From Paraburkholderia nodosa DSM 21604 (GTDB lineage: Bacteria; Pseudomonadota; Gammaproteobacteria; Burkholderiales; Burkholderiaceae): a DNA stretch of 46,851 bases. A program made the translations under genes and the position numbers. The notes under the pieces are model-generated. The model did no database searches. It worked only from the letters and a program-made list of their open reading frames with translations, and was not told where the DNA came from. Shown here one piece after another: positions 41,618 through 46,851 of this stretch. Every line of letters starts with the position of its first letter. Position 1 is the stretch's first letter. The stretch lies in assembly GCF_000519185.1 (NCBI RefSeq), contig NZ_JAFA01000040.1, forward strand, positions 26,815 through 73,665, in the 5' to 3' direction.

Positions 41618-41634
41618 TGTGCATTCTATGCACA
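41618..41634. promoter_or_regulatory. Predicted MhpR operator
   Basis: TGTGCAT (41618-41624), TCT, ATGCACA (41628-41634): a perfect 7-bp inverted repeat with a 3-nt centre. It is centred at 41626, about 58 bp upstream of the predicted mhpA start, the position of MhpR sites in E. coli. Confidence 0.68.
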
Positions 41635-41648
41635 TTTCTCTAAAAATG

Positions 41649-41677
41649 TTGAGCGCGCATCGGGCGGAACCTAGACT
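41649..41677 (+). promoter_or_regulatory. Promoter of the mhp operon
   Basis: TTGAGC (41649-41654), exactly 17 bp, TAGACT (41672-41677), predicting a start near 41684 and a leader of about 100 nt to mhpA. Confidence 0.6.
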
Positions 41678-41785
41678 CGCTTCCATTCACCGCACTGTGA
41701 CAAACCGTCCAACCGGGTGATCCGTTTTCAGGCACCCCCTGTCAGCATCCGCAGCGGCTCCATAAGCCGCGCGAGAAGGAGACAC

Positions 41786-43636
41786 ATGAACACCCCCCTC
41801 GCCCACGAGGCGGATACCGTCCGCCCTCGCCAGATTGCCACCGACGTCGCCATCATCGGCGCGGGTCCGGTCGGCCTCATGATCGCCAATATTCTCGGCC
41901 TGCAAGGCGTGCGTGTCACGCTCGTCGAGAAGCTCGACCAGATCATCGACTACCCGCGCGCCATTGGTCTGGATGACGAAGCATTGCGCGTGTTCCAGTC
42001 CATTGGTCTGGCCGATGCGCTGCTGCCGCACACCACGCCCGACCACTGGATGCGCTTCGTCACGAAAGACGGCCATTGTTTCGCCTCGATCGAGCCGCGC
42101 ACCGACGAATTCGGCTGGCCGCGCCGGAACGCGTTCATTCAGCCGCTCGCTGACCGCGTGCTGTATGAAGGGCTCGCGCGCTTCGAGCATGTGGACGTGT
42201 TGTTCGGCCACGCGGTCAACGCATTCGAGCAGGACGCGCAGGGCGTGACGGTCGACGTGAGCGACGCGAACGGCGAGCGCCGCACGATCCGTGCAGCGTA
42301 CCTCGTGGGTGCGGACGGCGGTAACAGCTTCGTGCGCCGCGCGCTGAACGTGCCCTTCGAAGGCCGCACGAAACCGAATCAATGGATCGTGGTGGACGTG
42401 CGCAACGACCCGATCGGCTCGCCGCATATCTACATGCATTGCGATCATCAGCGCCCGTATGTGTCGGCTGCGCTGCCGCACGGCATTCGCCGCTTCGAAT
42501 TCATGGTGATGCCGGGCGAGACGGAGGAAGAACTCTCGAAGCCCGGGAACATGGCCGCGCTGATCCGCAAGGTGGTGGCGGACCCCGACAAGGTCGACTA
42601 CATCCGCAAGCGTGTGTACACGCACAACGCGCGCCTCGCCGAAACGTTCCGCGTGGACCGCGTTCTGCTCGCGGGCGACGCCGCGCACATCATGCCCGTG
42701 TGGCAGGGCCAGGGCTACAACAGCGGCATTCGCGACGCGAACAACCTGGGCTGGAAGCTCGCGATGGTCGCGAAGGGCCAGGCCGATGGCCGCCTGCTCG
42801 ACAGCTATACCGTGGAGCGCCGCGCGCACGCGCGCTCGATGATTCACCTCTCCGAAGTGGCGGGCGATATCTTCGCGCCCACCACGCGCTTCGGCGCCCG
42901 CTTTCGCGACACGTTCGTGCGTTACATGAATGTGTTCCCCGCGGTGAAGCGCTACTTCGTGGAAATGCGTTTCAAGCCGATGCCGCGCTATGAAGCGGGC
43001 GTCGTGCTGCTGCCGGTGCCGCAAAAGACGGGCGGCTGGTTCGCAAGCCTGCTGGAACGCTCGGGCAACTCGGCGCCGGGCCGTCTGCTCGGCCTGATGA
43101 GCCAGAAGCGCGACTCGCTGATCGGGCGCCTCGCGTATGGCCGCGATCCGCTCGCGGCTTCGCCCGTGGGCCGCATGTTCATCCAGCCGCGCGTGCGTCT
43201 TGCCGATGGCCGCGTGGTGCGCCTCGACGACGCGATCGGCAACGGCTTCGCGGTGCTCGCCTGGGGCGCGGACCCGACCTTCGGCCTCACGCCGCAAGCT
43301 CGCGCGCTGTGGGAGCGCCTTGGCGCGCGCTTCGTCTTCGCGAAGCCCGACGTGCAGCTCGACTACGCCGACGACGTGCCCGAGGGCGTGCTCGCGCTCG
43401 GTGACGTGCAGGGCCGCCTGAAGGAGTGGTTCAGCCGTCTGCCCGAATCTGTCGTGCTGCTGCGCCCGGACCGCTTCGTCGCGGGCGTGTGCACGCCGCA
43501 ACAGGTTTCGGACGCGATCGTCGAACTCGCGGGCAAGCTCGGCATGACTGACGCCGCCTTGCATGGGGCGAGCGCCGCTGCCCCGCAACACCGTCCCGCG
43601 CGCGGCGTGGCCGTTGCGCGCACCGCAGGAGCATGA
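41786..43636 (+). CDS. mhpA: 3-(3-hydroxyphenyl)propionate hydroxylase MhpA
   Basis: A 616-residue FAD-dependent monooxygenase that converts 3-(3-hydroxyphenyl)propionate to the 2,3-dihydroxy compound. The FAD motif IIGAGPVGLMIANILGLQGV (about 25-44), the DG-type VGADGGNSFVRRAL and the second FAD motif GDAAHIMPVWQGQGYNSGIRDA are clear. It is longer than E. coli MhpA (554), mainly at the C terminus. GAGAAGGAG precedes the ATG. It opens the operon mhpA-B-D-F-E and its stop lies 2 nt before mhpB. Related phenol-type hydroxylases exist, but the following genes make mhpA firm. Confidence 0.93.
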   Translation: MNTPLAHEADTVRPRQIATDVAIIGAGPVGLMIANILGLQGVRVTLVEKLDQIIDYPRAIGLDDEALRVFQSIGLADALLPHTTPDHWMRFVTKDGHCFASIEPRTDEFGWPRRNAFIQPLADRVLYEGLARFEHVDVLFGHAVNAFEQDAQGVTVDVSDANGERRTIRAAYLVGADGGNSFVRRALNVPFEGRTKPNQWIVVDVRNDPIGSPHIYMHCDHQRPYVSAALPHGIRRFEFMVMPGETEEELSKPGNMAALIRKVVADPDKVDYIRKRVYTHNARLAETFRVDRVLLAGDAAHIMPVWQGQGYNSGIRDANNLGWKLAMVAKGQADGRLLDSYTVERRAHARSMIHLSEVAGDIFAPTTRFGARFRDTFVRYMNVFPAVKRYFVEMRFKPMPRYEAGVVLLPVPQKTGGWFASLLERSGNSAPGRLLGLMSQKRDSLIGRLAYGRDPLAASPVGRMFIQPRVRLADGRVVRLDDAIGNGFAVLAWGADPTFGLTPQARALWERLGARFVFAKPDVQLDYADDVPEGVLALGDVQGRLKEWFSRLPESVVLLRPDRFVAGVCTPQQVSDAIVELAGKLGMTDAALHGASAAAPQHRPARGVAVARTAGA

Positions 43637-43638
43637 GC

Positions 43639-44583
43639 ATGCCGATTCACCTCGAATGTCTGTCACATACGCCGTTGCATGGCTATTTCGATCCGCTGCC
43701 TGGCGTGGTGGCGGAAGTCGAACGGGTCGGCCGCGCCGCGCGCGAACGCGTGGAGGCCTTCAACCCCGATGTGATCGTGGCGTTCGCACCCGATCACTTC
43801 AACGGTTTCTTCTATGACGTGATGCCGCCGTTTTGCATCGGCGCGCGTGCCGAGGCCCTCGGCGACTTCAAGAGCATGGCCGGTACGCTGCCGGTGCCCG
43901 AAGCCCTTGCGCACAAGCTCGCCGAAAACGTGCTCGACGCCGATATCGACGTGGCGCTCTCATACCGCATGCAGGTCGATCACGGCTGCGCGCAGGCGCT
44001 GGAAGTGCTCACGGGCGGCCTTGACCGCTACCCGGTGATTCCGGTGTTCATCAACTCCGTGGCGCCGCCCATGGCGACGCTGCGCCGCGCGCGTCTGCTC
44101 GGCGATGCGATTGGCCGCTTCTTTTCCCGCAGCGACAAGCGTGTGCTCGTGGTGGGCTCGGGCGGTATTTCGCATGAACCGCCGGTGCCGGAACTGCTCG
44201 GCGCGACGCCGGAAGTGGCCGAACGCCTGATCGCGGGCCGCAACCCCTCGGCGGATTCGCGCGCCGCGCGCCAGGCGCGCACCGTGGCCGCGGCGAAGTC
44301 GTTCACGGCGGGCGACAGCCATCTGCATCCGCTCAACCCCGAATGGGACCGCGCGTTCCTCGCGCGCCTCGAGTCGGGCGAATTGACTTCCGTGGACGGT
44401 ATGACCAACGCGGCCATTACGCGCGACGGCGGCAAGTCGGCGCACGAGATCCGCACGTGGGTCGCGGCATTCGGCGTGCTGGCCGCTTACGGCCCGTATC
44501 GCGCTTCGCTCGATTACTACCGCGAAATTCCCGAGTGGATTGCGGGTTTCGCCACCATGCATGGCACGCCCGACGCGGTTTGA
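43639..44583 (+). CDS. mhpB: 2,3-dihydroxyphenylpropionate 1,2-dioxygenase MhpB
   Basis: A 314-residue LigB-fold extradiol dioxygenase that opens 2,3-dihydroxyphenylpropionate. With the start at 43639 the conserved histidines fall at His115 (MQVDHGCA) and His179 (GSGGISHEPP), the numbering known for E. coli MhpB, and the length equals 314. AGGAG (43627-43631) is correctly spaced for this start and too close to the ATG at 43633, which only adds Met-Ser. Iron ligands include the N-terminal His10-region (CLSHTP) and FAPDHFNGFF. Confidence 0.94.
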   Translation: MPIHLECLSHTPLHGYFDPLPGVVAEVERVGRAARERVEAFNPDVIVAFAPDHFNGFFYDVMPPFCIGARAEALGDFKSMAGTLPVPEALAHKLAENVLDADIDVALSYRMQVDHGCAQALEVLTGGLDRYPVIPVFINSVAPPMATLRRARLLGDAIGRFFSRSDKRVLVVGSGGISHEPPVPELLGATPEVAERLIAGRNPSADSRAARQARTVAAAKSFTAGDSHLHPLNPEWDRAFLARLESGELTSVDGMTNAAITRDGGKSAHEIRTWVAAFGVLAAYGPYRASLDYYREIPEWIAGFATMHGTPDAV

Positions 44584-44612
44584 TAGAACAGTACGGACTC
44601 CGGAGAATCAAC

Positions 44613-45401
44613 ATGTCAGATTCGAAACTCGTCGCGGCGCTGGCCGCGCGCCTGCACGAAGCCGAAGCCTCGCGCAACGTGATCGAACCAGTGCGCGGCG
44701 AGATCGCTTTGGACGATATCGCCACCGCTTACGCCGTTCAGCAAGCCAATGTCGATCTGCGCATGGCGACCGGCGAGCGCATCGTGGGCCGCAAGATCGG
44801 CCTCACGTCGCTCGCAGTGCAAAAGCAGCTGGGTGTCGATCAGCCTGACTTCGGCGCGCTGTTCGCGTCGATGGCCTATGGGGATGCTGAAGCGATTCCG
44901 CTCTCGCAACTGATCCAGCCGAAGGTGGAAGCGGAAATTGCGCTCGTGCTGGAGCACGATCTCACGTTTGAAAAGCACACCTTCGTCGATATCCTGCGCG
45001 CCAGCGCCTATGCGCTCGCGGCCATCGAAGTGGTCGACAGCCGCATCCAGAACTGGGACATCCGCTTCGTCGATACGGTGGCCGACAACGCCTCGAGCGC
45101 GCGCTTCGTGGTGGGCAGCCGCCCGGTGCCGCTCTCGCAGATCGACTTGACCGCTTGCGCCATGGAACTCTCGCGCGACGGCGATGTGCTCTCGCGCGGC
45201 AACGGCGCCGCATGCCTCGGCAATCCGCTCAACGCCGCCGTGTGGCTCGCCGACCGCATGGTCCAGCTCGGCACACCGCTGCGTGCGGGCGACGTGGTGC
45301 TCACGGGTGCACTCGGGCCCATGGTCGCCGTGAAGGAACCCGGCACGTACACCGCGCAGATCGAAGGCCTCGGCAGCGTTCGCGCGACTTTCTCCGCCTG
45401 A
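44613..45401 (+). CDS. mhpD: 2-keto-4-pentenoate hydratase MhpD
   Basis: A 262-residue hydratase of the MhpD/fumarylacetoacetase-like fold that adds water to 2-hydroxypenta-2,4-dienoate. Motifs GRKIGLTSLAVQKQLGVDQPDFG, the acidic metal-binding segment PKVEAEIALVLEHDL, and LGNPLNAAVWLADRM...GDVVLTGALGPM are present. CCGGAGAA precedes the ATG. It follows mhpB directly; the hydrolase gene mhpC, which sits here in E. coli, is not between them. Confidence 0.93.
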   Translation: MSDSKLVAALAARLHEAEASRNVIEPVRGEIALDDIATAYAVQQANVDLRMATGERIVGRKIGLTSLAVQKQLGVDQPDFGALFASMAYGDAEAIPLSQLIQPKVEAEIALVLEHDLTFEKHTFVDILRASAYALAAIEVVDSRIQNWDIRFVDTVADNASSARFVVGSRPVPLSQIDLTACAMELSRDGDVLSRGNGAACLGNPLNAAVWLADRMVQLGTPLRAGDVVLTGALGPMVAVKEPGTYTAQIEGLGSVRATFSA

Positions 45402-45414
45402 TACAGGAATTCAT

Positions 45415-46362
45415 ATGGCTTCCGAAAAACTCAAGGCCGCGATCATCGGCTCCGGCAACATCGGCACGGATCTGATGATCAAGACCCTGCGCAACAGCAA
45501 GCATCTGGAGATGGCGGCGATGGTCGGCATCGACCCGAACTCCGATGGTCTTGCGCGTGCCGCGCGCCTCGGCGTGGCGACCACGCATGAGGGTGCGGAA
45601 GGGCTCACGCGCCTGCCGTGCTTCAACGACATCGACTTCGTGTTCGATGCGACTTCCGCCGGCGCGCACGTGAAGAACGACGCGCTGCTGCGCACGTTCA
45701 AGCCTTCGATTCGCGTGATCGACCTCACGCCCGCTGCCATCGGCCCGTACTGCGTGCCGGTCGTGAACCTCGACGCACACATCGAAGCACCCAACGTCAA
45801 CATGGTGACGTGCGGCGGCCAGGCCACGATTCCGATGGTGGCGGCCGTGTCGCGCGTCGCGAAGGTCCACTACGCCGAAATCGTCGCGTCGATCAGCAGC
45901 AAGTCGGCGGGCCCCGGCACGCGCGCCAACATCGACGAGTTCACCGAAACGACGTCGAAGGCGATCGAAGTGGTGGGCGGTGCGGCGAAGGGCAAGGCCA
46001 TCATCGTGCTGAATCCGGCCGAGCCCCCGGTCATGATGCGCGACACGGTTTATACACTTTCCGAAATGGCTGACCGCGAGAAGGTCGAGCAGTCCATCGA
46101 AGCGATGGTCGCGAAGGTGCACGCCTACGTGCCGGGCTATCGCCTGAAGCAGAAGGTGCAGTTCGACGAGATTCCCGCGAACGCGCCCTTGAATATTCCG
46201 GGTCTCGGCAAGTTCAGCGGCCTGAAGACCTCGGTATTCCTCGAAGTGGAAGGCGCCGCGCATTATCTGCCCGCTTACGCGGGCAATCTCGACATCATGA
46301 CTTCCGCCGCGCTCGCCACCGCCGAACGCATGGCGCAGACGCTTCTGAGCGTGGAGGGATAA
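45415..46362 (+). CDS. mhpF: Acetaldehyde dehydrogenase (acylating) MhpF
   Basis: A 315-residue CoA-acylating acetaldehyde dehydrogenase. The NAD-binding motif is IIGSGNIGTDLM (Gly12-x-Gly-x-x-Gly17) and the catalytic Cys133 lies in MVTCGGQATIP. In this pathway it receives acetaldehyde by channelling from the aldolase MhpE encoded next (4 nt away) and forms acetyl-CoA. It follows mhpD by 13 nt. Confidence 0.94.
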   Translation: MASEKLKAAIIGSGNIGTDLMIKTLRNSKHLEMAAMVGIDPNSDGLARAARLGVATTHEGAEGLTRLPCFNDIDFVFDATSAGAHVKNDALLRTFKPSIRVIDLTPAAIGPYCVPVVNLDAHIEAPNVNMVTCGGQATIPMVAAVSRVAKVHYAEIVASISSKSAGPGTRANIDEFTETTSKAIEVVGGAAKGKAIIVLNPAEPPVMMRDTVYTLSEMADREKVEQSIEAMVAKVHAYVPGYRLKQKVQFDEIPANAPLNIPGLGKFSGLKTSVFLEVEGAAHYLPAYAGNLDIMTSAALATAERMAQTLLSVEG

Positions 46363-46366
46363 GACC

Positions 46367-46851
46367 ATGAGCAAGAAACTCTATATCTCCGACGTGACGC
46401 TGCGCGACGGCAGCCACGCCATTCGCCATCAGTACTCGATCCAGAACGTGCAGGACATCGCCCGCGCGCTGGACCGTGCGAAGGTGGACAGCATCGAAGT
46501 CGCTCACGGCGACGGCCTGCAGGGTTCGAGCTTCAACTACGGCTTCGGCGCGCACAGCGACCTGGAATGGATCGAAGCCGTGGCCGACGTGGTCACGCAT
46601 GCGCAGATCGCCACGCTGCTGCTGCCGGGCATCGGCACGATTCATGACCTGAAGGCCGCGTACAACGCCGGCGCGCGCATCGTGCGCGTGGCCACGCACT
46701 GCACGGAGGCCGACATTTCGAAGCAGCACATCGAATACGCACGCGAACTGGGCATGGACACCGTGGGCTTCCTGATGATGAGCCACATGACCACGCCGGA
46801 AAACCTCGCGGTCGAAGCGAAGAAGATGGAAAGCTACGGCGCGACCTGCAT
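46367..46851 (+). CDS. mhpE: 4-hydroxy-2-oxovalerate aldolase MhpE, partial
   Basis: The first 161 codons of a class II pyruvate aldolase; the window ends before the stop. The N terminus KLYISDVTLRDGSHAIRHQYS carries the metal- and substrate-binding DVTLRDG motif of the HMGL-like family, and VATHCTEADISKQHIEYARELGMDTVGFLMMSHM follows. It cleaves 4-hydroxy-2-oxovalerate to pyruvate and acetaldehyde, which goes to MhpF. It starts 4 nt after mhpF. Confidence 0.93.
   Translation, partial: MSKKLYISDVTLRDGSHAIRHQYSIQNVQDIARALDRAKVDSIEVAHGDGLQGSSFNYGFGAHSDLEWIEAVADVVTHAQIATLLLPGIGTIHDLKAAYNAGARIVRVATHCTEADISKQHIEYARELGMDTVGFLMMSHMTTPENLAVEAKKMESYGATC

Noticed and set aside
41618..41634. MhpR palindrome as a further member of the MarR regulon
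   Set aside because: It shares the TGTGCAT half-site, but the two halves are separated by 3 nt and the neighbour is an IclR activator gene at activator distance; the shared half-site is probably coincidence.

Overview
The window is a high-GC (roughly 65%) chromosomal segment of a beta-proteobacterium. The protein style (Burkholderia-type regulators, the DUF3300/DUF2950 pair, the mhp and gallate pathways, the FdhF/YdeP oxidoreductase) points to Burkholderiaceae, most likely Paraburkholderia or Caballeronia; the genus is an inference from memory of the families. Genes are densely packed in short operons. I see no insertion sequence, prophage or CRISPR array.

Layout. 1-2.5 kb: gallate dioxygenase divergent from a PcaQ/GalR-type LysR regulator, with a perfect inverted repeat between them. 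2.6-6.5 kb: a Fur-box-preceded iron operon (catecholate-type TonB receptor, PiuC/YbiX dioxygenase, PepSY membrane protein). 6.5-9.6 kb: a lone cobF, a LysE exporter with a convergent AraC regulator, and a GNAT acetyltransferase. 9.8-14.9 kb: an unusual five-gene chemosensory-like operon: a membrane CheA-like kinase with PAS, Hpt and ATPase domains but no CheW-like domain, a protein reduced to a TM helix, coiled coil and altered MCP tip, two CheX/CheC-like proteins that share a C-terminal GELELF peptide, and a CheY. 15-20.4 kb: an APH-fold kinase, then a YdeP/FdhF oxidoreductase divergent from a MocR-type regulator with a small winged-helix protein. 20.4-26.1 kb: a LysR gene, then a MarR repressor with an EmrA-EmrB-OMF tripartite efflux operon. 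26.1-29.6 kb: AraC / AhpD-like pair, then a thiolase followed by a second MarR that is a paralogue of the first. 29.7-34.5 kb: a membrane TAXI-type binding protein, DUF3300 and DUF2950 envelope proteins, a SYLF lipoprotein. 34.6-40.2 kb: YeeE/YedE sulfur transporter, an MCP, a DadA-like dehydrogenase, a TauD-like dioxygenase. 40.4-40.8 kb: tRNA-Val(GAC) next to a LysR gene remnant. 40.8-46.85 kb: mhpR and the mhpA-B-D-F-E operon for 3-(3-hydroxyphenyl)propionate degradation; mhpE runs off the window end.

The strongest integrated signals are (i) the CheA-like/CheX/CheX/CheY locus, the best candidate for an undescribed signalling system; (ii) a small MarR regulon defined by a repeated TGTGCATATGCACA-like palindrome at marR, emrA and the thiolase promoter, where it sits exactly in the spacer of a good sigma-70 promoter; (iii) regulator boxes at textbook activator distances in the galA and mhpA promoters (about -65 and -58 from predicted starts). 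All coordinates come from reading the sequence; no alignment or database search was run.
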